DNA of 64,000 nt, taken from JBLHLB01 sp047618505 (GTDB taxonomy: Bacteria; Planctomycetota; UBA1135; GCA-002686595). The position numbers and the translations under genes were made by a program. Location: NCBI GenBank assembly GCA_047618505.1, contig JBLHLB010000001.1, forward strand, positions 4,312-68,311, given 5' to 3'. The notes under the pieces were generated by a model that saw only the letters and a program-made list of their open reading frames with translations, was not told the origin of the DNA and searched no databases. This document shows, one piece after another, positions 53,586 to 63,260 of this stretch (positions are counted from its first letter, which is position 1; each line of letters starts with the position of its first letter).

Positions 53586-54356
53586 ATGCGCAACGTAACA
53601 CTCTTCCTCTTGACGCTTGTCCTGGGTAGCGCGGTCACGATCGGTGGCTGGTGGACGCTCTTCCTGCGGGATCACTTCGGCGCTACAGAGCTCGAGCTCC
53701 AAGAGAAGACAGAGGAGATCGCGCAACTCGCCGTCGAAGTTCAGGCCAAGGACGAGCGCATTCAACTCCTGGACCTCGAGGTCTCGGAGTTGGAAGAGGA
53801 CGTGGTGAATCTCGAGACCTCCCTGCGACTAGTCAAGGTGGACCATCGCGTGGCCGAGCTGGAGACCCTCGAGCAATACCCCGATCCCGAGAACCCCGAC
53901 AAGGTCATCACGCGCGTGCGCTTCACCGAGTTCGACGTGGACGGTGTGAGCTTGGGCGAACCGATGGTGATCGAGGTGAAGGGCAAGTACGTCTACATCG
54001 AGACGCTTGTCGTTAAATTCGACGACGCCTTGATCGAAGCCGGCGACCCCCTGCGGGGTTCCTCGATCTGTCTCTTCAAGCGCATGTTCGGTGAGGATCA
54101 GGAGCCCAGCGAGGGTACGCCCATCGATACCTCAGGCGCCCAGCCGTTGGTCTACGGCGGCGATACCACGCCGGATCCCCTGATCCAGGACATCTGGGGT
54201 CGCTTCTGGGAGTTGGCCAATGATCCGGAAGCGGCCGAGGCGCTCGGGGTGCGCGGAATCCATGGGGACGCACCGTTTATCGAGGTGCGACCCGGGAAGC
54301 GCTACAAGCTCGAGCTACGCTCCTCGGATGGCTTGACCATCAAGCCGATGCGCTAG
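53586..54356 (+). CDS. Exported/anchored coiled-coil protein
   Basis: 256 aa. An N-terminal membrane anchor or signal (NVTLFLLTLVLGSAVTIGGW) is followed by a coiled coil (ATELELQEKTEEIAQLAVEV, LLDLEVSELEEDVVNLETSL; about 33-90) and a C-terminal beta-rich domain (KYVYIETLVVKFDDALIEAG). A shape common in envelope anchoring proteins; no family known. It lies 33 bp after the CBS gene and probably shares the transcript. Confidence 0.7.
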   Translation: MRNVTLFLLTLVLGSAVTIGGWWTLFLRDHFGATELELQEKTEEIAQLAVEVQAKDERIQLLDLEVSELEEDVVNLETSLRLVKVDHRVAELETLEQYPDPENPDKVITRVRFTEFDVDGVSLGEPMVIEVKGKYVYIETLVVKFDDALIEAGDPLRGSSICLFKRMFGEDQEPSEGTPIDTSGAQPLVYGGDTTPDPLIQDIWGRFWELANDPEAAEALGVRGIHGDAPFIEVRPGKRYKLELRSSDGLTIKPMR

Positions 54357-54376
54357 ATGCCCCTGCGGTGAGGGGC

Positions 54377-54411
54377 GCGCCTCCCAGTCCTGGGAAGGTG
54401 CGTATGTTTTT
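54377..54411 (+). terminator. Intrinsic terminator after the coiled-coil gene
   Basis: GCGCCTCCCAG (54377-54387) pairs with CTGGGA-A-GGTGC (54390-54401), one bulged A and one G-T pair. The loop is short and TATGTTTTT follows. It fits a Rho-independent terminator. Confidence 0.7.
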
Positions 54412-54488
54412 CGTCCCCGGGGAGAATCGAGCTACCCGCATCAACGGTAGGCGACGATTTCAGAGGTGTGGCCTTGGAGGTCTACACC

Positions 54489-55004
54489 ATGACCCCTGCC
54501 GCATCACTCAACAGCGACCTCACCCGGCTTTCACGGGGCGCTTCTGCCCTGCGGATGTTAGTGGAGGAAATCGACTTGGGTGCGGCAGACGCGGCTGACC
54601 TGGAACCGGTGATCGAGTTTGTGGAGGAGTACCTATTCGCATTCCTACTCCCGGCACTGCGCGACACGGTTGGCCCCCACTTGCTTGCCACTGGCGCCCT
54701 TCGCGCCCTGCCCAGCAGGCGCGGTCCCGGCGAAGATGCCGAGTTGTTTGAATCCTTGGAAGGCGTGCGCAAAGGGCTCTCCGCAACCGGAGGTTCCACC
54801 GGCGCGGTAGAGGATGCACGCATGTTGGCCCACAGCCTGTTCGCGCGGGTAAGACGTGAACAAGAGCTCGTAGAGGCCTGGGAACAGGGTTTCGGCGGCG
54901 CGGACGAGCGCCTCAACGGACGCCTATTGGCTGCCTATCCTGACTTGGTCTTCAGGCGTGCCCTGGCAGATCGGCTCTTGGTAAAGCTTGAGCTTTCCGC
55001 CTAG
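54489..55004 (+). CDS. Helical protein of unknown function
   Basis: ATG 54489 has the strong ribosome site GGAGG eight bases upstream and is preferred to GTG 54468. 171 aa, almost all helical, rich in Ala/Leu/Glu, without a signal. LVEEIDLGAADAADLEPVIE and LEGVRKGLSATGG are typical stretches. A four-helix (hemerythrin-like) shape is possible, but no His/Asp metal set is present, so no function is assigned. Confidence 0.7.
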   Translation: MTPAASLNSDLTRLSRGASALRMLVEEIDLGAADAADLEPVIEFVEEYLFAFLLPALRDTVGPHLLATGALRALPSRRGPGEDAELFESLEGVRKGLSATGGSTGAVEDARMLAHSLFARVRREQELVEAWEQGFGGADERLNGRLLAAYPDLVFRRALADRLLVKLELSA

Positions 55005-55201
55005 CAGTCCGCTCTCGTCCTTGAAGTCGGTCTTCGGGAGCATGCTCCCTAAGTGCACGCCAACGCGCGCCTTGAACTGGATCGGATGAGGTTGTCTCTG
55101 CGCCGCGTCTGGGGGTCTCCGTCGACTCGCTGGGCCGGCGCAATCTGATCGCGGTTCATGCCGTTCCCTGGGAAAGCTCAGTCAGCTCTGCGCCCCAATC
55201 T

Positions 55202-56755
55202 TTAGCGGTTGCGGATGCGCAACCACTCCATGAGCGACATTCCGCCTACCCACGCGAAGCCGAAGAGGAACAGCAGCAGGAAGGGCAGGGAGCCCCAGAG
55301 CCCCCTGGAAAGGGCAAGCCCCACGGCCCAGGCAAACCATGCGGCCAGTATCAGCTCCAGGCCCGGCAGGCCGACGAGGGTGGCGCGGTAGGTCGTTGCG
55401 GAACTCAAGGACTTGTCCCCCCGCTTCGGTGTGCGCACGAACTCACCTGTCTTCTGGAATAGGCCCTCGAAGACCGCTCGGGTTTGGCTCACGCACATGC
55501 CGATTCCCAGGGCTACGGCGGCGGGAACATCGCGCAGCCGAGCATTTCCGCTGCGCCCCAGGGCACGTTGGCTGCGGTCGTAGAAGGCCAGGACAGATGC
55601 GGTGCAAACGAAGAACATGCCCAGGTGCCAAAGACCCGGCAAGCGCTCCTGTTCCACGACAACCAGGGGCAGCAGAACGGCAAGCAGCAATACCAATGGG
55701 TAGCCCGTGTTGCCCGTCAGGTGCGCCACGGCTTCGAGCTTCTGCCTAGAGGGAACGTCGGCGGTCAAGATGCGCCAACCGAGCTTGCGCGCCACCTGGA
55801 CGCTGCCCTTGGCCCAACGGTGTTGTTGCGACTTAAAGGCCAGGAGAGTCGGCGGTACCTCTGCGGGGGCAGCCACAAAAGGTGCGTAGACAAAGCGCCA
55901 ACCGGCAAGCTGTGCGCGGTAGGAGAGATCCAGATCTTCCGTCAGGGTGTCGTGCTGCCAGCCCCCCGCTTCTTCAATGGCAGCGCGGCGCCAAATGCCC
56001 GCCGTTCCGTTGAAGTTGAAGAACAACCCTCCATCGAAGCGCACCTTGTGTTCAATCACAAAGTGACCGTCTAGGAGGGTGGATTGAGCTCGAGTGAGGA
56101 GACTCTCGTCACGGTTCACGTGCTCCCAACGGGCCTGGATCATTCCAACCTGCGCATCCGCAAAGTTGGGGATCAGGGCGCGCAGGAAATCTGACTTGGG
56201 GATGAAGTCCGCGTCGAAGACGCACAGGAACTCGGAGTCCGTGTGGCTCATCCCATGGTCCAGGGCGCCAGCCTTGTAGCCGCTTCGATCGGGGCGCCGT
56301 AGAACCGAGGCCTTGATGCCACGGGCTACGAGAGCAGCAACTTCGCGGTCGACGATCGCCCGCGTGTCGTCGGTGGAGTCATCTAGCACCTGAATCTCAA
56401 GGCGGTCGGCTGGATAGTCAAGCGCGCCCACCGCAGCCAGCAGACGGGCAACCACGGCGCGCTCGTTGTAGAGGGGCAACTGGACCGTGATGGCAGGGAG
56501 ATCCTCCGTCCTGCTCTCCGGAACTGGAGCACCCTGGTCCCAGCGGAAGCGCAGCAAGAGCGAGATCCGGTGCAGACCATAGACCCCAAGCAGGAGCAGG
56601 AGCACGACGTAGGTGCCGACGGTGGGGCTGAGGCTTTCCACGGATTGAACAGGGGGGAGGGCGCCGGAGACTCTTTGGCAGGCCGCGACGAACGGCGCAC
56701 GGTAGCACGCTGGAGAGGTGCCCGGGCCGACGACTTGACGCACTACGGAACCCAA
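55202..56755 (-). CDS. Processive family-2 glycosyltransferase (cellulose/hyaluronan-synthase-like)
   Basis: 517 aa from TTG 56755; later GTGs (e.g. 56641) directly before the first TM could be the real start. A TM near 50 is followed by the GT-A catalytic domain: VQLPLYNERAVVARLLAAVG, LDDSTDDTR, CVFDADFIP (DxD), TLTEDLDLSYRA (TED), QQHRWAKGSVQ (QxxRW). Four or more C-terminal TM helices follow. It polymerises or transfers a sugar at the membrane. Last gene of a five-gene operon. No product can be assigned. Confidence 0.9.
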   Translation of the reverse strand: MGSVVRQVVGPGTSPACYRAPFVAACQRVSGALPPVQSVESLSPTVGTYVVLLLLLGVYGLHRISLLLRFRWDQGAPVPESRTEDLPAITVQLPLYNERAVVARLLAAVGALDYPADRLEIQVLDDSTDDTRAIVDREVAALVARGIKASVLRRPDRSGYKAGALDHGMSHTDSEFLCVFDADFIPKSDFLRALIPNFADAQVGMIQARWEHVNRDESLLTRAQSTLLDGHFVIEHKVRFDGGLFFNFNGTAGIWRRAAIEEAGGWQHDTLTEDLDLSYRAQLAGWRFVYAPFVAAPAEVPPTLLAFKSQQHRWAKGSVQVARKLGWRILTADVPSRQKLEAVAHLTGNTGYPLVLLLAVLLPLVVVEQERLPGLWHLGMFFVCTASVLAFYDRSQRALGRSGNARLRDVPAAVALGIGMCVSQTRAVFEGLFQKTGEFVRTPKRGDKSLSSATTYRATLVGLPGLELILAAWFAWAVGLALSRGLWGSLPFLLLFLFGFAWVGGMSLMEWLRIRNR

Positions 56756-56831
56756 GCTGAGGTGGGACTACCGACTCTATTGGGCCACGCCACCGCACGG
56801 GCTTCCGGGCTCCAGTATGACTTCGGTAGCG

Positions 56832-57701
56832 CTAGCCCAAATGCTGCCCAAGGTGGGCCAGGCTGAGGTCTAGGGCACGTTCCAGGTCGGGACTGACCTC
56901 GCCAAAGGGGTGGCTGGCGCCGAAGGTATGGCCCGCCCCTGCCAGGGTTTCGAGGCAGCCTACATCCATGTTTAGGGCTCCAGCCAAGCGCTCGCCCTCC
57001 GCAATTGGCACGGAGGTGTCGGCACCGCCGTGGAGCAAGAGGGTCGGAGTCCGCAAGACACGACAAGCCTCGACCGGGTCGAGTGACGAGCCAGGGGCTT
57101 CAAGCTCATCCACCCAGGCGCGTCCGACACGGTGGACCTGCCCCGTGCGGGCGTTCGGAACGGGGAGCCAGCCCTGGTCCCGCATGGTGGCCTTCTGCTC
57201 ATCGCTAAAACGATCGAAGCTCGAGATGGCACCCCAGGTCACCAGCGCCCTAATGGGAAGGGGCGAGGCGCCTGCTGCCAGAAGCATGGCGATACCGCCG
57301 CCCATGCTGTGCCCGAGCAGACCGATAGAGCTGCTCGAAATCCAGGGGTAGTCCGGACCCATAAGAGTGCGGATCGCGAAGGCGGCGTCGTCACGTTCCC
57401 GGGTCACAGTATTGGCCTCGAAGGCAGCCTCATCGGTGAAGTTCTCTAGGTCGGGACCGACACCGCTGCCTGAGAAATTAAAGCGCACGCTGACGTATCC
57501 TGAAGAGGCTAATCGGCGCCCGATCTCGGGGAAGAAACCCCAGCGAAAGAAGCCCTTGAATCCGTGCAGAACGAAGACGGTGGGGAGTTCGATCCCCCCC
57601 TGGCGAGTACCCGCAGGTTGGTCGATCACACCGCGTAAAATCCGCGTGGGATCCGTCGGGATTACTAGCTCAAATGGAATACTCTCAATGGGTCCATTCA
57701 T
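56832..57701 (-). CDS. Alpha/beta hydrolase (acyl-esterase/dienelactone-hydrolase-like)
   Basis: 289 aa from ATG 57701; a TTG at 57725 overlapping the DUF72 stop is also in frame. It has PTVFVLHGFKGFFRWGF (oxyanion strand), LLGHSMGGGIAML (nucleophile elbow GHSMGG), LLLHGGADTSVPIAEGERLA (acid) and AGAGHTFGASHP (His). No signal, so cytoplasmic. Part of the envelope operon between DUF72 and GT2. Confidence 0.87.
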   Translation of the reverse strand: MNGPIESIPFELVIPTDPTRILRGVIDQPAGTRQGGIELPTVFVLHGFKGFFRWGFFPEIGRRLASSGYVSVRFNFSGSGVGPDLENFTDEAAFEANTVTRERDDAAFAIRTLMGPDYPWISSSSIGLLGHSMGGGIAMLLAAGASPLPIRALVTWGAISSFDRFSDEQKATMRDQGWLPVPNARTGQVHRVGRAWVDELEAPGSSLDPVEACRVLRTPTLLLHGGADTSVPIAEGERLAGALNMDVGCLETLAGAGHTFGASHPFGEVSPDLERALDLSLAHLGQHLG

Positions 57702-57721
57702 CGGATTAGGAGTCACTGAAG

Positions 57722-58600
57722 TCAAAAGAGAGATGTTTGACCGTCGAGACGCACCAGGGTCTTCAGGTACGGGAATGCCTCGACAATCTCAACCGGGGCA
57801 AGGGGCAGCTGACCCTCGAAAATGCCAATCAGCTCGAGCGCATTCGCAACCGCCTTGCCGGAGAAGTGGTTGTTGGTGATCACCGCGGTTTCATCCGCCC
57901 CCGTGGCCAGGCGACGGGCCACCGCGGCAAGCTCGCCAACCTCCGCCCTGTTGTAGAGATAGTCGTAGCGCTGATCGCGTCCAGCGCGTGAATCGAACCA
58001 GGCATCCGCGTTACGTCCGTGCAGTCTCAGATATCCCAAGGGTCCGACCTGGGCAACGTCTGCAGGGGGGTGGTCGGGTGCCGCAGGGAGGTCAATTGTA
58101 GCGAGGGAGTAGCCGAGCTTCTCAATGGTGCGTAGTCCGTCCGGCTCGAACCAACTGCGGTGGCGCACCTCTAGGATCAAGGGGTGCGGATCAAAATCGC
58201 CAGCGATGCGTTCAAGGCGCTCGACATTGAAATGCGTGCGATGGAAGGAAAGCGGGAATTGAGCCAAGAGAGCCCACAAACGGCCTGCATTCGCCAAAGG
58301 CGCTATCCCCGCGCGATAGGAATCGAGGGTTAGAGCTCGCTCTCGTCCGCGGAGATCTGCGCCATGGGTAAAGCCCTGGAAGAGCTTAGCAGTGAAGCAA
58401 AAGTCAGGCTGGTCCTCAACGAGGCGCACCCAGCGCTCGGCGTTCCGCGCCAGGGGCAGGCCGTAGAAGCTCGAGTTGACTTCAACACAACCCACATACT
58501 TCGCCAAGTGAGCCAGGGCGTGGAAACTGCGGGGCTTCTTCCGCGGTGTGACACGACCGTCCCAATCGGCGTAAGCCCAACCCGCCGGCCCGACGCGCAT
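57722..58600 (-). CDS. DUF72 family protein (YecE-like)
   Basis: 292 aa. ATG 58600 overlaps the DUF374 stop (TGATG). The DUF72 TIM-barrel pattern is present: RVGPAGWAYADWDGRV, FHALAHLAKYVGCVEVNSSF, FCFTAKLFQGFTHG, LLAQFPLSFHRTHFNVERL, YLRLHGRNADAWFD and AVITNNHFSGKAVANALELI. Function of the family is unproven; some are linked to DNA or sugar metabolism. Confidence 0.9.
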   Translation of the reverse strand: MRVGPAGWAYADWDGRVTPRKKPRSFHALAHLAKYVGCVEVNSSFYGLPLARNAERWVRLVEDQPDFCFTAKLFQGFTHGADLRGRERALTLDSYRAGIAPLANAGRLWALLAQFPLSFHRTHFNVERLERIAGDFDPHPLILEVRHRSWFEPDGLRTIEKLGYSLATIDLPAAPDHPPADVAQVGPLGYLRLHGRNADAWFDSRAGRDQRYDYLYNRAEVGELAAVARRLATGADETAVITNNHFSGKAVANALELIGIFEGQLPLAPVEIVEAFPYLKTLVRLDGQTSLF

Positions 58601-59370
58601 CACCAATCCCGCTCCACACCCAAGTGCTCGAAGGCCTCCACCTCAGCCGCCACCAGACGCCTCTGGAGCTCGTCAGAGGCCGCCTGCAGGGTTTTTTCAT
58701 CAGCTCCACGCTCCACGAAGAGGGGCTCTGCGTAGGCCAACACGACCCTGGCCCGGGGCCGTGGGATGGTGAACTTGTCCCAGCTCTTGAGGTGCCAGGC
58801 CCGGTCGCAGGCGGAGCCAACGATCAGGATCGGGAATCCGGTGACACTGGCCATCCAGGCTGGCCCCGCATTGACCTGGTGGCGGGGGCCTCGTGGACCA
58901 TCCGGAGTGATCACGATCGTGCCGCCCTCCCTCAGGGAGCGCAGCATTTCACGCAGGGCCCTCTCGGGGCGTTTGTTGCTCGATCCGCGGATCACGCTGT
59001 AGCCAAAGCGCTCTAAGAGGGGCACCACCAATGAGCCGTCATCGGATGGGGAAACCAGCACACGGTGACTCTTGCCCTTGTGTTTCGACATCCCGAGCAG
59101 CATGCGCCCATGCCAAAGGGTGATCAGCCGACCGGGGTGATCGAAGCCCAGGTTGAAGCGTTCGCGGTGCAGTTCCTCGAGCTTCCAGCTCTTGGAAAGC
59201 GTGCGCATCAGAACCGGCGCGACGATCGGCAGGGTGACGGCACCAAGCTTGCGCCGCGCATGTCGAATGCTGGCGCGACGCTTCTTTTGCTTCGCCTTGC
59301 GTGCGGTCTCCCGCGCAGATTCAGGATCTAGTTGCTGTTCTGCCACGGGAGTTTCCGCAACCGAGGGCAA
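58600..59370 (-). CDS. DUF374-type lysophospholipid acyltransferase-like protein
   Basis: 256 aa, likely TTG 59370 (3 bases after the previous stop). It has ITLWHGRMLLGMSKHKGKSH, PLLERFGYSVIRGSSNKR, GGTIVITPDGPRGPRHQVNA and GSACDRAWHLKSWDKFTIP, which is the DUF374 pattern. DUF374 is related to acyltransferases of lipid A/lipooligosaccharide. An Arg/Lys-rich amphipathic N-terminus suggests membrane association. It overlaps the next gene by 1 nt (TGATG). Confidence 0.88.
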   Translation of the reverse strand: MPSVAETPVAEQQLDPESARETARKAKQKKRRASIRHARRKLGAVTLPIVAPVLMRTLSKSWKLEELHRERFNLGFDHPGRLITLWHGRMLLGMSKHKGKSHRVLVSPSDDGSLVVPLLERFGYSVIRGSSNKRPERALREMLRSLREGGTIVITPDGPRGPRHQVNAGPAWMASVTGFPILIVGSACDRAWHLKSWDKFTIPRPRARVVLAYAEPLFVERGADEKTLQAASDELQRRLVAAEVEAFEHLGVERDW

Positions 59371-59373
59371 GCC

Positions 59374-61449
59374 TCAGTCTAAGGAGATGTCGTCACCTGC
59401 GCCGCCATCATCGACACCATTCGGACCGTTGGAATAGAGCGTGTAGGCTCCATCTTCGCCGGGGGTGTAGTTCAGCGGTTGCATCCAGGCATCCATCGGG
59501 TATTCGCCATTGAGGAAGTCGGCGTGGGCGTGGGCGGGTGTTTCGGGCGCCATCATCTCGATAATGCTCTTCGGCAGCGCTCCATCGTGCTCCACCTGGA
59601 AGACGGTCACCGCACTATCGACCAATAGCAGGTTTGCCATTGTTTGAGCGAGACTCTCTTCCGAAGAAGTGGCCGTGCTTTTTGTCTCACCTGGGCTGAG
59701 GGCACTCATGTCCTGACTACGAGTACTAAGGACTGCCGCCATCAGTCCACCTACCCAGACTTCAGGTCCAAAGCTCGCTTCGTGGTAGTGATAGGTGCCC
59801 CCGTTCTTCGGCATTGAGTAGTGCACCGTCGGCTTGAATTGGCGCACGAAGGTATCCCCATCGGGAATGGCGTCCCAGTCAACTGGAAAGGCTTCACCGA
59901 CCATGGGCCCCAGCGCTTTCGCCAGGGAAACCACGCCAGAGATTTGGGCTCCCCAGTCGATGAAGGCCGCGCAGTGGGCTCCTTCAGGAAGTTCGAGACC
60001 TGCGCTCCTCCAGGGATCTGTTGCCTCGGGATCCGCAGGAGTGGGACCGTAGAGGCGCTTCAGCTCGCGCTTCACGTGGGTGGAGTTGAGCCCCACCAGG
60101 AGCCGACCGTCGGCAATGGTCAGGCTGGGGCTAATCGAGATAGGGATGGGGAGTTCGATCAATCCATCCGGCACCTGCAGGGAAGTGATTGCGTAGGGAA
60201 CGCGCTCGCCTTCCGCGTTCTTGACCTTGTACTGGCGCGTGCGCATCTCGAAGCCCTGGAACAGCTGAGGCAGCTTCTCTGCGATCACTGCGAGGTCAGC
60301 GCTAAATCCTTCGACGCTCTCAAGGTCCATCCAGATGGCTGTTTCCGGCAAGCTCGGACCCTTGATGGGCTGCATCTGAATGGTGAGCTGGGAGCCGAGG
60401 TGTGAGAAGAGTTGCGTCAGGGGAAAACCCAGTTCGCCCTCGAGCTCCCCAAGGAGTCCGTCGGCACCCATTACTTGGCCGAGCGTGATCAGTCCCTCGC
60501 GGACGTGCATTCCAATCTTTTCGGCGTCCATCGTGGTGGACACGGCCCCCAGGACTCCTGTCGGTATCGAGGCGGCACCGGAGGCCTTCGTCGCTTCCCC
60601 ACCAACCAGACCGTGGAGGGGATCCGGATCGCCAGTGTTCAGCGTGAAGAACTCCGTGATGAAGCGGTTCCGCTGTCGACCAATTCGGAAGCGGTGGGCG
60701 CCGCCCAGGAAATTCATATCGGCCAGCATGCCCAGCTCTTCAAAGGGTGCGCCGTTATCCAGCATGGCGAGCTCTGCAATGATCGTGACGGGGGAACGCT
60801 GGGAGAATCCGCGCAACAGGGTGGGCACCGGAGTACTGGTTAGGGTTTCCCCGATGCGGGTATACATGGCATTGGTCGCAACGCTGGGGCCGTCCTTTCC
60901 GTCAAGACGGGCCAGAAGGGCAGCCGTACGCATCCCGCCGGAACCCAGGAATAGCTGGTTGCCCCTGGTTGCGAGCCAGGAATCAGGATTGGCCATGCCC
61001 TGCAACTTGATGGCGCCGGGCCAGGCCGGATCTTCCATGGGCTCGCCGCCGATTTCCGACCCCAGCAAGTCCAGGGCTGTGGTCGCGAGGGACTCCTCGC
61101 TGAAGCCCGCGATGAGCAAGTACTCGGGGCCGGTCGGGCTGCTGAGGAGTGAGAGGCTTGCCGTCTGGAGGCCTTCAAGGGGAGCTCGAATCACCTCAGG
61201 CACCTGCGCTTCCCACTGGGAACCCAGGAGTAGATCGAGGTTAAAGGGCTCTTCCCCGCTAATGCTGTCAATGAATTGGGCGACCGCATCATCCCGGAGG
61301 GTCTCCAGGAGAGGTGAACTAAGCACCGACTCCACCAGGGCCTGGCAATTAGGCACCTCAAGATACAGGTCTACGTCGGCGGGGTGCAGGCGGGCGAGAT
61401 CGCCGCTGCCTTGGCCTAGGGCGGCCGCGATGAGGAAGGAGAAGTGCAT
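59374..61449 (-). CDS. Secreted DUF3352-like protein with a GspG-like C-terminal motif
   Basis: 691 aa. A short signal (FSFLIAAALGQG) is followed by a two-part extracellular fold with DVDLYLEVPNCQALVESVL, VGGEATKASGAASIPTG, GLNSTHVKRELKRLYGP and ALGPMVGEAFPVDWDAIPDG. The very C-terminus, YTLYSNGPNGVDDGGAGDDI with MDAWMQPLNYTPGEDGAYTL, looks like the end of type II secretion pseudopilin GspG (the 'SxGxDG ... DDI' tail), but no type IV pilin leader precedes it. The mixture is notable. First gene of the five-gene operon. Confidence 0.7.
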   Translation of the reverse strand: MHFSFLIAAALGQGSGDLARLHPADVDLYLEVPNCQALVESVLSSPLLETLRDDAVAQFIDSISGEEPFNLDLLLGSQWEAQVPEVIRAPLEGLQTASLSLLSSPTGPEYLLIAGFSEESLATTALDLLGSEIGGEPMEDPAWPGAIKLQGMANPDSWLATRGNQLFLGSGGMRTAALLARLDGKDGPSVATNAMYTRIGETLTSTPVPTLLRGFSQRSPVTIIAELAMLDNGAPFEELGMLADMNFLGGAHRFRIGRQRNRFITEFFTLNTGDPDPLHGLVGGEATKASGAASIPTGVLGAVSTTMDAEKIGMHVREGLITLGQVMGADGLLGELEGELGFPLTQLFSHLGSQLTIQMQPIKGPSLPETAIWMDLESVEGFSADLAVIAEKLPQLFQGFEMRTRQYKVKNAEGERVPYAITSLQVPDGLIELPIPISISPSLTIADGRLLVGLNSTHVKRELKRLYGPTPADPEATDPWRSAGLELPEGAHCAAFIDWGAQISGVVSLAKALGPMVGEAFPVDWDAIPDGDTFVRQFKPTVHYSMPKNGGTYHYHEASFGPEVWVGGLMAAVLSTRSQDMSALSPGETKSTATSSEESLAQTMANLLLVDSAVTVFQVEHDGALPKSIIEMMAPETPAHAHADFLNGEYPMDAWMQPLNYTPGEDGAYTLYSNGPNGVDDGGAGDDISLD

Positions 61450-61726
61450 TGTGGGCCGCTCTACAGTGAGGGGTCAGGGAGTCCGGATCTGGGGGTCCGG
61501 AGCAAGGTTTGTGTCCTGCCGAGAGACGGGACCCGTGCTTAGGCTTGCGTGAAACGCGCGACGATATAACCATGGACTTCCTTTTCGTTGTCAGAGATGT
61601 GGAAAGCTGGGACTGAACCCGCCCGGGGGCGGTCCTGGAGCCTTGGCTTTGACCCTCATTCGCTTCGCCACCACCGTGGGTGATAGCGCAAATCTGCCGT
61701 TCGACGGCCCTATCCTTTCGCCTGCC

Positions 61727-62770
61727 ATGGCGCAGCACGCCGCTCCCACTTCTGTCACCGTCGCCGCTCACCAAGAAGAGACTGCTCTCCAGCTCTTCGT
61801 GAAACGCTACTGGCTGCCCTTCTCCGGTCTCGCGGCGGTCTTGATCGCGATCATCCTCTTTACCCAACTGCAGAGGGAAGAGAGCAAGAACGCCTTGGGT
61901 GAAAGCTGGGCCCCTTTGGTTGGCAAGGTCAACTTCGGTGGTATCCCCAGTCAAAACGGCATGCCTGACATGCAGCCCTTTGTGATTCCCGCAGCAGGCG
62001 TCCTTGCGGGCCTCTCTGCCGATTTGGGTGATGGACCTGCCGCGCCTTGGGTTAAGGCACTGGAAGCGGGTCGTTTGCTACGGGACGACGACAATGCAGG
62101 GGCTCTTGCTGCCTCTCAGGAAATCGCCGCCACCTGGCCAAACCACCCCCTGGCCACAATGAGGCTGCCTTTTAGCCCTGACGGCGAGGCACAACCCCTG
62201 GCGAAACACATCGAAACCCGGCTGCAGGAAGTGGCCGAATGGGAAGCCGCACACCCTGACCTCTTCGCGAATCCGGCCCCTGTGACGGACTCGCCGACTG
62301 TCACCCTCAACACGAATAAGGGAGCGATCACCCTCGGCTTCTATCCCTCTAAGGCGCCGCTTCACGTGGAGAACTTCCTGTCACGCTGTGAGTCGGGCGG
62401 CTACGACGGAACCAAGTTTCACCGCGTGAATCCGGGCCGGAGCATCCACGCGGGTGACCCGAACTCGGTCGATGGTGAGCCTGAGACATGGGGGCTAGGA
62501 GGCGGCGACGGGACGATTGAACACGAAGATAGTGGTCTTCACCACTTCTCCTACGTCCTTGGAATGGACTTTTCAGTCGGAACGACAGAGTCCAACACGG
62601 GCCTTTTCTACATCACAATTGCCGATCAATTTCACCTGGACGGGGGTCGTACGTCCTTCGGTGTCGTGACTGAAGGCCAGGCTGTTCTCGACGCCATCGC
62701 CACGGGGCCCCTGGATGGACTTCGCCCCCAGGATCCCGTCATCATCGAGTCTACAACTGTCTCCCGCTGA
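61727..62770 (+). CDS. Membrane-anchored cyclophilin-type peptidyl-prolyl isomerase
   Basis: 347 aa from ATG 61727. One N-terminal TM (FSGLAAVLIAIILFTQL) precedes a region with periplasmic-linker composition and a cyclophilin domain at about 190-345: VTLNTNKGAITLGFYPSKAP, NFLSRCESGGYDGTKFHRVN, GTTESNTGLFYITIAD and TSFGVVTEGQAVLDAIA. It isomerises proline bonds in exported proteins. Alone in this orientation; its neighbours run the other way. Confidence 0.88.
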   Translation: MAQHAAPTSVTVAAHQEETALQLFVKRYWLPFSGLAAVLIAIILFTQLQREESKNALGESWAPLVGKVNFGGIPSQNGMPDMQPFVIPAAGVLAGLSADLGDGPAAPWVKALEAGRLLRDDDNAGALAASQEIAATWPNHPLATMRLPFSPDGEAQPLAKHIETRLQEVAEWEAAHPDLFANPAPVTDSPTVTLNTNKGAITLGFYPSKAPLHVENFLSRCESGGYDGTKFHRVNPGRSIHAGDPNSVDGEPETWGLGGGDGTIEHEDSGLHHFSYVLGMDFSVGTTESNTGLFYITIADQFHLDGGRTSFGVVTEGQAVLDAIATGPLDGLRPQDPVIIESTTVSR

Positions 62771-63260
62771 GGCTGGTTTGACTCCGGTTCGTCCTTGCCG
62801 GCCTCCGGCAAGGGCAAACTGCTGACCTGGATTTGGTCGGGATCTATGGGTCCCCTTCTTTGGTTGTTTTGCGGCGCCTTAGGGGTCTCCAAGATTTGCT
62901 TTCTGGGGTCATAACGCGTTGCGATGTGAGGTTCTATCCATGGGGTTTCGCCTTGCGTTTCGCAACCGAAGGCAACCCCACGAAACCCCTTTGACTCCAT
63001 GCCAACTGCAAGGCCCGCGGCTCGCCCCGGGGCAGCGCTCAGTGTCAGTAGACGCTAGTCCCTTGACAGGCGAACGGAGCCAGCGCTCGCCTCCTGGGGA
63101 ATTCAGTTAAGTGCCGCTGAAGGCACCCATTCGCCAAATTGAGGGCATGGCGTACCTTGGGCGCTTGCGCTGTTGGCGACAGCGAACAGACACCAAGCGA
63201 CCCAGCATCCCAAATCCCAAGGGAGCACCTAAAGCGGCAGCAGTGCGGCTGCGCCAGTCC
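62771..63260. other. Convergent intergenic region with inverted repeats
   Basis: About 490 bp without a supported gene. A perfect 9-bp hairpin, CCTTGCCGG-CCT-CCGGCAAGG, lies at 62793-62813. A second, larger set of arms lies around 62939-62988: GGGGTTTCG pairs with CGAAACCCC, and TTGCG-TTT-CGCAA sits inside; TGGGGTT can alternatively pair with AACCCCA. The parB transcript would run into it. Confidence 0.5.

Noticed and set aside
54489..55004. Hemerythrin assignment
   Set aside because: The helical shape fits, but the His/Asp/Glu metal ligands are missing.
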